A stretch of 6,616 nt of DNA from Chloroflexota bacterium (GTDB lineage Bacteria > Chloroflexota > Dehalococcoidia > Dehalococcoidales > RBG-16-60-22). Where the stretch lies: NCBI GenBank assembly GCA_025358235.1, contig JANYKH010000234.1, forward strand, positions 1-6,616, in the 5' to 3' direction. This document shows, piece by piece, positions 1 through 5,339 of the stretch; position 1 is the first letter of the stretch; each line of letters starts with the position of its first letter. The translations under genes and the position numbers were made by a program. Below the pieces are notes generated by a model that saw nothing but the letters and a program-made list of their open reading frames with translations, searched no databases and was not told where the DNA came from.

Positions 1-60
1 GAGATGAACGGAGACAGCTACCGCTTCAAAGAGAGCCTGAGGAGGAAGGATAAGACATGA
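1..60 (+). CDS. istB: IstB-like ATP-binding transposition protein, C-terminal end (partial)
   Basis: Only the last 19 codons and the TGA stop are inside the window, in frame from base 1. The peptide EMNGDSYRFKESLRRKDKT resembles the basic C-terminus of IstB proteins, which typically end with a G-(D/E)-S-Y-R-x-K motif and a lysine/arginine-rich tail. IstB is the AAA+ ATPase helper of the IS21 transposase IstA and controls target selection. The stop is followed about 26 nt later by the first terminal repeat, the usual layout of an IS21 right end. The fragment is short, so the call depends on the repeats beside it. It was identified from the sequence edge and not from an ATG, since the Met at codon 2 is internal. 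Confidence 0.65.
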   Translation, partial: EMNGDSYRFKESLRRKDKT

Positions 61-1147
61 ACTGACGGACCCCTACTTTTCGGCAGAGGTGGTCAACTAT
101 ATGATTGCCGAAGGTGGTAAACTTTGTTCTTGCCAAAAACAGCTGTAGCTGCGGATCCTCTGTCATACCCCTACCGGTGATGACCGCGCCGGCGGGCACG
201 CCGTGTTTCTGAAGATAGTTCATCAGGTCATTGTTATCCCAGGCGGCAGTCCAATTTCCAATCAGTGAGTCCAGGGTTTCTTCATCTTTTTTGCGGCCGA
301 TAAACGTAGTGTATTCTGGTTTGGATGCCCATTCAGGACTGTTCATCGCCGCACAGAGGTTGCGCCACTCTTGATCATTCGTTACGGCGATCGCACACCA
401 TTTGTCCTTGCCGGAACAGGGGTATACCCCGTGAGGGCAAGCGCCTTCTGACCGGTTGCCGTTGCGCCTGGTTTCGTGTCCGTTGAGGTTGGCGTCCAGC
501 ACCACGGGTGACATTAGATAAGAACAGACGTCAAGCTGGTTTACATCCAGCAACTGGCCAAGGCCGGTCTTGTCCCGGTGTTCCAACGCGCCCATTAGCG
601 CGGTAACGGTCATATATGGTACCAGCGCATCCCCGATAACCTGCTGAAAATAGCTGGGAGCGCGGTCCGGCCAGCCGAAAAGATTGAACATCCCGCTCAT
701 CCCTTCCGCAAAAGCCCCGAAACCGAAGCGGGTTTTGTACGGCCCGTTCTGCCCGAAGAGGGAAATACTCGCCATGATGATGTCCGGGTTAACTTTCGCC
801 AGGTCTTTGTAGCCCAGACCCCAGCGGTCCATCGTCCCGGGGATATAGTTTTCCACGACGATGTCGGCTTTTGCTACGAGTTGTTTCGCTATATCGATTC
901 CCTTCAGATGATTTAGATTCAACGTCATGCCGAACTTGTTCAGATGGTAATTAGACCAATAGCCGCTGTTATTGACACCCGCTTTGCCGCCGCCGTAAGG
1001 TGGGGACGTGCGGATTACGTCCAGGTGGGTTTTGCTTTCCACTTTGATAACTTCCGCACCGTAGTCCGCGAGGATGCGGGTGGTGCCCGGCCCGGCCAGA
1101 ACCCAGCTAAAATCGATAACTCTAATGCCATCAAGCGCTTTTTTCAT
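26..1147 (-). CDS. CaiB/BaiF family (class III) CoA-transferase, 3' end truncated by IS insertion
   Basis: Class III CoA-transferases move CoA between carboxylic acids in the cytoplasm through an aspartyl-CoA thioester. The N-terminus LDGIRVIDFSWVLAGP lines up residue for residue with formyl-CoA transferase, including AGP at 18-20. LADYGAEVIKVES follows, then VENYIPGTMDRWGLGY, and IGD with the presumed catalytic Asp173. KTGLGQLLDV lies about 20 residues later. Residues 1-335 look native. Residues 336-373 (from LFLARTK onward) are read from IS21-type DNA and resemble nothing in the family, so about 65 normal C-terminal residues are lost. In this family that segment packs back on the N-terminal Rossmann-like domain, so the product is probably unstable or inactive. 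The ATG lies 2 nt after the caiB-2 stop (TAATAATG), with an AGGG 11 nt upstream inside caiB-2, which points to translational coupling. The substrate is unknown. It could be called a pseudogene. Confidence 0.85.
   Translation of the reverse strand: MKKALDGIRVIDFSWVLAGPGTTRILADYGAEVIKVESKTHLDVIRTSPPYGGGKAGVNNSGYWSNYHLNKFGMTLNLNHLKGIDIAKQLVAKADIVVENYIPGTMDRWGLGYKDLAKVNPDIIMASISLFGQNGPYKTRFGFGAFAEGMSGMFNLFGWPDRAPSYFQQVIGDALVPYMTVTALMGALEHRDKTGLGQLLDVNQLDVCSYLMSPVVLDANLNGHETRRNGNRSEGACPHGVYPCSGKDKWCAIAVTNDQEWRNLCAAMNSPEWASKPEYTTFIGRKKDEETLDSLIGNWTAAWDNNDLMNYLQKHGVPAGAVITGRGMTEDPQLQLFLARTKFTTFGNHIVDHLCRKVGVRQFMSYPSSSGSL
87..123 (+). repeat. IS21-type terminal direct repeats (two copies)
   Basis: AGGTGGTCAACT (87-98) and AGGTGGTAAACT (112-123) match at 11 of 12 positions, 25 bp apart. 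Each is preceded by a related GGCAG or GCCGA sequence. In IS21 elements such multiple terminal repeats are binding sites for the IstA transposase. The spacing and the position just inside the element end fit that role. Confidence 0.7.
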
Positions 1148-1149
1148 TA

Positions 1150-2391
1150 TTAGATAATCCCTGCCTGATTCAAAGAGTTAAGATCAGCGCCGGAGAGTCC
1201 CAATTCAGTATAGACTGTCAGGTTGTTTTCCCCGATAAGGGGAGCGCGCCGGCGGATCATGCACTCCAGGAGGGAACTGGTGAAAAAGAAACCGGGATAG
1301 CTGATGGACTTGCCCAGTTCCGGATGCTCGATCTCTTTCCAGAAGTTCCGGGCAGCCAACTGGGGATTGGCATGCAATTCCCTAACGTCGCTGATATAGC
1401 CCAGCAGTATGCCGCGGGTGGTCCCTTCGGTGGCGAGTTCGTGCTTACCTTTACTCTTAAAAAAGAGGGCTACCTGGTCTTCCAATCGATGGACCACCGC
1501 CTGGGTTTCGGTGTACAGACTGAAGTGGTCCCAATTGAGGTTCTTGAAATAATCGTCCCCGAAATTTTCCTCATTCATCCATTTGGCCAGGGCTTTATTG
1601 CTTTTCAGGCCAACTACTCCCCCGTAGAACTGGAAGATAACATAACCATCCGCGCAGGGCCAGATGAAGCGGGTTAAAAGGTCCGGGCGTCTGATCATGG
1701 CGGCGCCGGCGCGGGGCATCTCGAGGTGCTCCATTTGCCACCAGGCTCCGATGTTGCCGGTGAACCAGGGTACGCCGGCCTGGGCGGAGACGTCAATGTA
1801 CTGTCCCTGTCCGGTCTTGGAACAATAATAATGAGCGATCATGGTGGCCGTAGAAGCGTGAATGGCAGAGGCCATACCGGCGAGGGGAAAGTTGGGGCGG
1901 CAGGGTGGCCGGTCGGCATCGCCGATGCCGTACAGGAACACGCCCAGCGCATTCAGGATAAGTTCGGCTGATTTGAAATCGCTATAGGGGCCGGTCTGGC
2001 CAAAAGCAGACATCGAGGTCATAATCAGTTTGGGATTGATCTCTCGAAGAATGGGATAATCAAGGCCGAGGGAGGCCATATAGCCGGGTTTATTGTTCTC
2101 AAGCAAAATATCTGCCCTGGCGACCAGCTTTTTGAAAATGGACTGTCCGTCATTGGACTCGAGGTTAAGGGTAATGGACTTTTTGTTGGCGTTAAGTGCA
2201 AACCACCACAGGCTCTTTTCAGGATGAATAATATCGCCGTAAAATGGGCCGACGTTGCGGCACTCGTCCCCGCCCGGTTTTTCCACCCGTATTACATCCA
2301 TCCCCATATCTGCCAGCATTCGCCCGCAGAATTGGGCCTCATTGCTGGTCAGATCCAATACCCTGTAGCCGGATAGCATGGAGTTAGCCAC
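1150..2391 (-). CDS. CaiB/BaiF family (class III) CoA-transferase-like protein lacking the catalytic Asp
   Basis: From a GTG start this is 413 residues, the normal length for the family. Family landmarks are LSGYRVLDL, LADMGMDVIRVEKPGGDECR, LNANKKSITLNL, LLENNKPGYMASLGLDY, FGQTGPYSDF, KTGQGQYIDV and the C-terminal APLIGEN. Two features depart from the family. The AGP motif near residue 20 is replaced, and counting back from KTGxGQ puts Gly172 where both paralogues here have the catalytic Asp. The protein may therefore be a non-catalytic or altered subunit, perhaps partnering caiB-1, whose start lies 2 nt beyond its stop. The GTG at 2389-2391 is preferred because AGGAG lies 7 nt upstream and homology begins right after. 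A longer frame from ATG 2478 exists, but its first codons overlie the promoter. ATG 2415 or 2379 are other options with poorer ribosome sites. The substrate is unknown. Confidence 0.88.
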   Translation of the reverse strand: MANSMLSGYRVLDLTSNEAQFCGRMLADMGMDVIRVEKPGGDECRNVGPFYGDIIHPEKSLWWFALNANKKSITLNLESNDGQSIFKKLVARADILLENNKPGYMASLGLDYPILREINPKLIMTSMSAFGQTGPYSDFKSAELILNALGVFLYGIGDADRPPCRPNFPLAGMASAIHASTATMIAHYYCSKTGQGQYIDVSAQAGVPWFTGNIGAWWQMEHLEMPRAGAAMIRRPDLLTRFIWPCADGYVIFQFYGGVVGLKSNKALAKWMNEENFGDDYFKNLNWDHFSLYTETQAVVHRLEDQVALFFKSKGKHELATEGTTRGILLGYISDVRELHANPQLAARNFWKEIEHPELGKSISYPGFFFTSSLLECMIRRRAPLIGENNLTVYTELGLSGADLNSLNQAGII

Positions 2392-2398
2392 TCGAGAA

Positions 2399-2403
2399 CT
2401 CCT
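2399..2403 (-). promoter_or_regulatory. Shine-Dalgarno site deciding the caiB-2 GTG start
   Basis: AGGAG on the minus strand, 7 nt before GTG 2391-2389. None of the in-frame ATG codons at 2478, 2415 or 2379 has a comparable site at proper distance, so this site decides the start. Confidence 0.7.
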
Positions 2404-2448
2404 ATTTATCTGCATCAGAGAACGGCAACGTCCGTTAATAATTGGTTT

Positions 2449-2478
2449 ATTATACCCGCATTGTGGAATTACTAACAA
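2449..2478 (-). promoter_or_regulatory. Sigma70-type promoter for caiB-2/caiB-1
   Basis: On the minus strand TTGTTA (2478-2473, 4 of 6 to consensus) is followed after 18 nt by a perfect TATAAT (2454-2449). Transcription would start near 2442, giving a leader of about 50 nt before GTG 2391. A dyad CATTGT/ACAATG with a 10-bp centre (2459-2480) covers the -35 box and most of the spacer and could be an operator. A 6-bp dyad of this kind can easily arise by chance. Confidence 0.6.
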
Positions 2479-2641
2479 TGGAAAATTCAGCGAAAACTAC
2501 AAGGTATTCAAGGATATCGAGGCTATTGGCAGATAATTGAGAAGAAAAGCAAAAATGTTTGTTGGTGAGACTGTTTTTGGGACTTTGCTAAGAGGGATGG
2601 TGCGGGCAAAGAAGAATTATATCGTTTATAATCTCAAAATA
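2479..2641. other. Intergenic stretch between tRNA-Val and the caiB-2 promoter
   Basis: No gene is seen in this AT-rich stretch. On the minus strand it carries a small AT-only hairpin just after the tRNA gene (2616-2632) and otherwise no clear signal. A readthrough transcript from the tRNA promoter could pass into caiB-2. Confidence 0.5.
2616..2632 (-). terminator. Weak hairpin downstream of tRNA-Val
   Basis: On the minus strand ATTATA-AACGA-TATAAT forms a 6-bp all-AT stem with a 5-nt loop, followed by TCTTCTTT. It lies 10 nt after the tRNA 3' end. It is too weak for a confident intrinsic terminator but is the only candidate between the tRNA and caiB-2. Confidence 0.25.
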
Positions 2642-2717
2642 TGGTGGGCGATACAAGATTTGAACTTGTGACCCCTTGCGTGTGAAGCAAGTGCTCTAAC
2701 CACTGAGCTAATCGCCC
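2642..2717 (-). tRNA. tRNA-Val (anticodon CAC)
   Basis: The 76-nt minus-strand gene folds as a complete cloverleaf. The acceptor stem GGGCGAT/ATCGCCC has 7 perfect pairs. The D stem GCTC/GAGC closes an 8-nt loop. The anticodon stem CTTGC/GCAAG has loop TTCACAC, so the anticodon is CAC and reads GUG valine codons. The variable loop is 5 nt, and the T stem ACAAG/CTTGT closes loop TTCAAAT. Discriminator A and a genomically encoded CCA end the gene. All stems are intact, so it should be functional. Its own promoter lies just upstream. It sits alone between the hydratase gene and the caiB-2/caiB-1 pair. Confidence 0.96.
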
Positions 2718-2728
2718 GAACCACGCCC

Positions 2729-2757
2729 ATTTTACCTCAAACCCGCCCCTTTGTAAA
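2729..2757 (-). promoter_or_regulatory. Promoter of tRNA-Val
   Basis: On the minus strand TTTACA (2757-2752, 5 of 6 to TTGACA) is separated by exactly 17 nt from TAAAAT (2734-2729, 5 of 6 to TATAAT). Initiation would fall near 2722, a few bases before the mature 5' end at 2717. Confidence 0.65.
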
Positions 2758-2994
2758 AGACGGAACTTTGCGTTTTTCTGATCGCCGTGTTTTTTGCCAT
2801 TTTGGTTTATTTGCTTAATTATTGTAGGCTGGTTTAAAGTATTTAACCTCGATTCTTGGTTCGGTCAGTTTGTGAATATCCCTTTCAATCACGGCCTTTG
2901 TCGCCAGAAGCAGTTGAAACAGCTGACCAAAAATAGTCAATAGTCTTCTGTAGGCCGGGCTTTAATCCATAATTCCATAAAACCAATACCCCCC

Positions 2995-3024
2995 TTGCCC
3001 CCGCCCCCTCTTTTATCCTAAAAT
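2995..3024 (+). promoter_or_regulatory. Possible promoter of the enoyl-CoA hydratase gene
   Basis: TTGCCC (2995-3000, 4 of 6) is followed after 18 nt by TAAAAT (3019-3024, 5 of 6). Transcription would start near 3031, about 37 nt before the ATG. The -35 lies inside a C-rich tract. CATAAT boxes at 2968 and 3045 were considered but lack a matching -35. Confidence 0.35.
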
Positions 3025-3054
3025 CAAACCAACCGGTTATTATGTCATAATTCC

Positions 3055-3061
3055 AAAGGAG
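3055..3061 (+). promoter_or_regulatory. Ribosome binding site of the enoyl-CoA hydratase gene
   Basis: AAAGGAG lies 6 nt before ATG 3068. This is a strong Shine-Dalgarno site and fixes that start. Confidence 0.8.
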
Positions 3062-3067
3062 AATATT

Positions 3068-3844
3068 ATGGATTTCGAGACTATTGTTCTTAAAATTGAG
3101 GGTCCTGTAGCGACTATTACTCTCAACCGGCCCCCTGTAAACGCGGTGAGTTATGAAATGGGGACCGATTTGGACGATGCCCTGAATATTATCGATCTTG
3201 ATAAAAATGTCCGGGCAGTCATTCTTACTGGCTCCGGGGAAAAGGGTTTCTGCGCCGGTATGGATGTCAAAGCCAGCATTGCATCGAAGGGCAAAAACAT
3301 CGGCCGCCATCTGAACGGCGTTTACAATCGGCTCGAGTTCTTTAATAAGCCCATCATCGCTGCCATTAACGGCTTCGCCCTGGGTGGCGGACTTGAAATG
3401 GCTTTAGCCTGCCACCTGCGAATCATGACCGATGCACCGGGCGCCTACCTGGCCCTGCCTGAAATTAATCTGGGCATCATGCCGGGGTGGGGCGGCACCG
3501 TCCGCATGCCGCGAATCGTCGGCAAGGCGAAAGCGCTGGAATTGATTTTACTTGCCGAAAAGATAAGTCCTCAGGAGGCGTTGCGCCTCGGCATAGTTAA
3601 CAGTGTTTGCAAACCCGAAGAGCTTTCCGTCAGAGCCAACGAGCTTGCCCTGAAACTCTCCAAACGGGCGCCGTTAACCGTAAAATGGATTCTGGAGTCG
3701 ATTAATAAGGGCATGGCCACAACCGAATGGGAAAGCTTCGATATAGCCCAGAATTCCAGCCGGGAAATCGGCAAAACAAAAGATTCGCAGGAAGGTAAAA
3801 AGGCCTTTGTTGAAAAACGGGAGCCTGATTTTAAAGGCGAGTAA
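3068..3844 (+). CDS. Enoyl-CoA hydratase/isomerase (crotonase) family protein
   Basis: The product is 258 residues, the standard length of a single-domain crotonase, with a strong ribosome site before the ATG. Visible landmarks are ATITLNRPPVNAV (15-27), the oxyanion-hole segment FCAGMD (61-66), and NGFALGGGLEMALACHLRI (101-119). ALPEINLGIMPGWGGT follows at 129-144. Glu110 (GGGLE) and Glu132 (LPEI) match the two catalytic glutamates of rat enoyl-CoA hydratase, so addition of water to a 2-enoyl-CoA is the likely reaction. The segment KAKALELILLAEKISPQEALRLGIVN (about 153-178) is the usual helix and turn before the C-terminal trimerisation part. The protein is cytoplasmic with no signal peptide. 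The substrate is not readable. A related crotonase reaction cannot be excluded, though both Glu residues favour hydratase. It stands alone on the plus strand between minus-strand genes, so it is probably monocistronic and ends at a shared terminator. Confidence 0.93.
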   Translation: MDFETIVLKIEGPVATITLNRPPVNAVSYEMGTDLDDALNIIDLDKNVRAVILTGSGEKGFCAGMDVKASIASKGKNIGRHLNGVYNRLEFFNKPIIAAINGFALGGGLEMALACHLRIMTDAPGAYLALPEINLGIMPGWGGTVRMPRIVGKAKALELILLAEKISPQEALRLGIVNSVCKPEELSVRANELALKLSKRAPLTVKWILESINKGMATTEWESFDIAQNSSREIGKTKDSQEGKKAFVEKREPDFKGE

Positions 3845-3866
3845 ATAGTTAAGCGTGCAAATTAAA

Positions 3867-3906
3867 AAGACCGGCTGGCAGGGTTCAATACCTCCAGACC
3901 GGTCTT
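3867..3906. terminator. Bidirectional intrinsic terminator between convergent genes
   Basis: AAGACCGG (3867-3874) pairs perfectly with CCGGTCTT (3899-3906). The inner CTGG (3875-3878) and CCAG (3894-3897) extend the stem past a single bulged A, and AGG/CCT add three more pairs. On the minus strand the stem is followed by a T-run (TCTTTTTAAT), which serves caiB-3, whose stop lies 23 nt away. On the plus strand the tail CTATTATTTC is less T-rich but serves the hydratase gene. Confidence 0.8.
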
Positions 3907-3928
3907 CTATTATTTCAAGGAACTTTAT

Positions 3929-5161
3929 CTAAATCACTCCGGAATCACGGAAAGAACCGATATCAGCCCATGAATATCCCAGTTCCAGCAGGATTTCTTC
4001 TGTGTTCTGTCCCAGTTCAGGGGCGGTAGTCCGGATGGTGGCAGGGTCTTTACTCAGGATGATAGGGTTGGTGATAACCTCAAATTTGCCGGCTGACGGA
4101 TGATCGACTTCGGCGAAGAAATTGTTAGCCCGAGCCTGGGGGTCCTGGCAGACTTCCTGCAGATTGGCCATGGCAGAATAAGGTAGCCCGGCTTTTTTCA
4201 GTGTCTCTAACCAGTAGTCAAGCGGCTGACCTTCAAACATCTCCACGAAAATGCGGTAGAGCTCGACGTGATTTTGACGCCGGGTTTTGATGGAATCAAA
4301 CCGCGGGTCCTTTTCCAGTTCCGGTTTACCCACCGCCTTGCAAAACCCCGCCCAATATTTATCAGGCTGCAGCCCGACAATGTTCAGCCAGCGTCCGTCG
4401 CCCGTTTTGTAGAAGTTCACCAGCGGGTTGGGGTTTTCCTCCGGGGAATGCCGGCGATAACTTTCATATTCCTGACCTGTCGCCAGGGCGCCGGAAATAT
4501 TGAAAGAGTTGACATAAACACCGAGATGGAAGAGATTAAGATGCACTTCCTGGCCTACTCCCGTCTTTTCCCGCATAAAAAGAGCGGCCATAACTCCGAA
4601 GGCTAATCCAAGTCCGGCCACGTTATCGCCAAGGGCAGTCTGGAACAGGGGAGGCATTGAGTCCGGCCATGTCAGCACATAAGGAATCCCCGCCCGGTAC
4701 CAATACGCCGTCTGGTCGTACCCGGGGGCATCCTTATCTGGGCCATGGAGGCCGTAACCGTTAAGGGACGCATAAACCAGGCGTGGATTGATCTTGCTCA
4801 GATCCGGATACTCGATCTTAAATTTACTCTGTTCAAAAGGCCTAAGGTTGTTCAAGAAGACATCGGACGATTCCACCAGTTTATGAAGTATTTTTTGGCC
4901 CGCCTCATGTGAAAGGTCAAGAGTCAAGCTGCGTTTATTGCGGTTATAGTTCTCGAATGTGTAGTTGATAGGGGATGGTGCCCCAGCGGTGCCACCCTGC
5001 CCTGCCTGAAAGACTCTCATCGAGTCGCCTCGGGATGGGTGTTCGACATGAATGACATCGGCGCCGAAGTCCGCTAAATGGCGCGCCGCCAGCGGAACGG
5101 CTGCCACCTGGGATGCGTCGATCACTTTGACGCCCTCTAGACCATATCGTTTCTCAGCCAT
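3929..5161 (-). CDS. CaiB/BaiF family (class III) CoA-transferase
   Basis: This is a full-length 410-residue class III CoA-transferase, likely cytoplasmic and dimeric. Landmarks are LEGVKVIDASQV at the N-terminus, LADFGADVIHVEHPSRGDSMR (29-49), NRNKRSLTLDL and LNNLRPFEQSKF. ALGDN follows with presumed catalytic Asp179, then KTGVGQEVHLNLF 20 residues on and QDPQAR. The C-terminal APELGQNTEEILLELGYS is intact. The AGP motif is altered (QVAAVPLA). It is therefore the one apparently complete and catalytically equipped member of the three in this window. The ATG has GGAG 5 nt upstream and an extended -10 promoter about 40 nt upstream, so it is probably transcribed alone. It converges on the hydratase gene, sharing a terminator. 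Acyl donor and acceptor are unknown. Acyl-CoA racemases belong to the same superfamily, so racemase activity cannot be ruled out. Confidence 0.93.
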   Translation of the reverse strand: MAEKRYGLEGVKVIDASQVAAVPLAARHLADFGADVIHVEHPSRGDSMRVFQAGQGGTAGAPSPINYTFENYNRNKRSLTLDLSHEAGQKILHKLVESSDVFLNNLRPFEQSKFKIEYPDLSKINPRLVYASLNGYGLHGPDKDAPGYDQTAYWYRAGIPYVLTWPDSMPPLFQTALGDNVAGLGLAFGVMAALFMREKTGVGQEVHLNLFHLGVYVNSFNISGALATGQEYESYRRHSPEENPNPLVNFYKTGDGRWLNIVGLQPDKYWAGFCKAVGKPELEKDPRFDSIKTRRQNHVELYRIFVEMFEGQPLDYWLETLKKAGLPYSAMANLQEVCQDPQARANNFFAEVDHPSAGKFEVITNPIILSKDPATIRTTAPELGQNTEEILLELGYSWADIGSFRDSGVI

Positions 5162-5166
5162 ATCTA

Positions 5167-5170
5167 CTCC
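5167..5170 (-). promoter_or_regulatory. Ribosome binding site of caiB-3
   Basis: GGAG on the minus strand, 5 nt before ATG 5161. It supports that start together with the family-like N-terminus. Confidence 0.65.
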
Positions 5171-5196
5171 AGTCCGGGTAATATACTATTGGGGGT

Positions 5197-5205
5197 ATTA
5201 TACCA
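5197..5205 (-). promoter_or_regulatory. Extended -10 promoter of caiB-3
   Basis: The minus strand reads TGGTATAAT, a TGn motif joined to a perfect TATAAT (5202-5197). No good -35 is seen 16-18 nt upstream, which is acceptable for an extended -10 promoter. Initiation near 5190 would give a leader of about 29 nt. The box lies in a small palindrome GGTAT-T-ATACC (5194-5204) that may or may not be an operator. Confidence 0.55.
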
Positions 5206-5339
5206 AACGGTAGTTAAAATATCCGCTTTTTGGCGCGGGCGCGGCCTCGGCTGCATATCTCGGGATCGAGTATAACATCAAGACCACACCCCTCCAGATT
5301 TTGGAATAATCGGTAGGGCAAACAGCAGTTAAGAGTTGA
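5206..5339. other. Intergenic stretch after the histidine kinase gene
   Basis: Nothing gene-like is seen. No convincing terminator follows the kinase stop. The best minus-strand candidate is CCGC...GCGG followed by ATATTTT near 5216-5245, with a short stem and long loop. Confidence 0.4.

Larger units (their letters stand above)
1..141 (+). mobile_element. IS21-family insertion sequence, right end (partial)
   Basis: This is the right-hand tip of an IS21-type element whose body lies left of the window. Three things are seen: the end of an IstB-like reading frame (1-60), a short non-coding tail, and two copies of an AGGTGGTNAACT motif (87-98 and 112-123). Repeated GTGGTCAACT-type motifs at the termini are characteristic of IS21-family ends. 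The boundary is placed at 141 because the minus strand there begins TGTTTTTGGCA, matching the TG...CA ends of the family. Homology of the neighbouring CoA-transferase also stops exactly there: native-looking codons end with DPQLQ, just where formyl-CoA transferase has DPSLQ. The target duplication cannot be seen because the other end is outside the window. The family assignment is inferred from motif memory. Confidence 0.75.
2758..3067. other. Non-coding region upstream of the hydratase gene
   Basis: No gene of its own is supported here. A minus-strand open frame at 2885-3310 overlaps the hydratase gene antisense and shows no family motifs. Seen in the region: a nested inverted repeat (GGCCT 2893-2897 with AGGCC 2952-2956, CAGAAG 2905-2910 with CTTCTG 2945-2950, and a small CAGTTG-AAA-CAGCTG hairpin at 2911-2925). 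A C-rich tract follows at 2989-3008, then the likely promoter and ribosome site of the hydratase gene. Confidence 0.5.

Noticed and set aside
26..141. A frameshift or sequencing error as the cause of the odd caiB-1 C-terminus
   Set aside because: None of the expected downstream motifs, such as the APxLGEN-type segment, was recognised to the left of position 141. The DNA there carries IS21-type repeats and an istB end instead, which explains the break fully.
944..1971. Plus-strand open frames of 69-117 codons opposite the caiB-1 and caiB-2 genes
   Set aside because: These are antisense shadows of well-supported genes with no family resemblance.
2642..2717. tRNA-Val as attachment site of an integrated island carrying the caiB genes
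   Set aside because: No second copy of the tRNA 3' end and no integrase gene is seen in the window. The tRNA and its promoter are intact, so nothing supports integration here.
2885..3310. Minus-strand open frame of 141 codons
   Set aside because: It overlaps the strongly supported hydratase gene antisense, shows no recognisable motif and has no convincing ribosome site.
5216..5245. Intrinsic terminator after the histidine kinase
   Set aside because: The CCGC/GCGG stem is only 4 bp with a long loop and the T-run is short, which is not enough to call.
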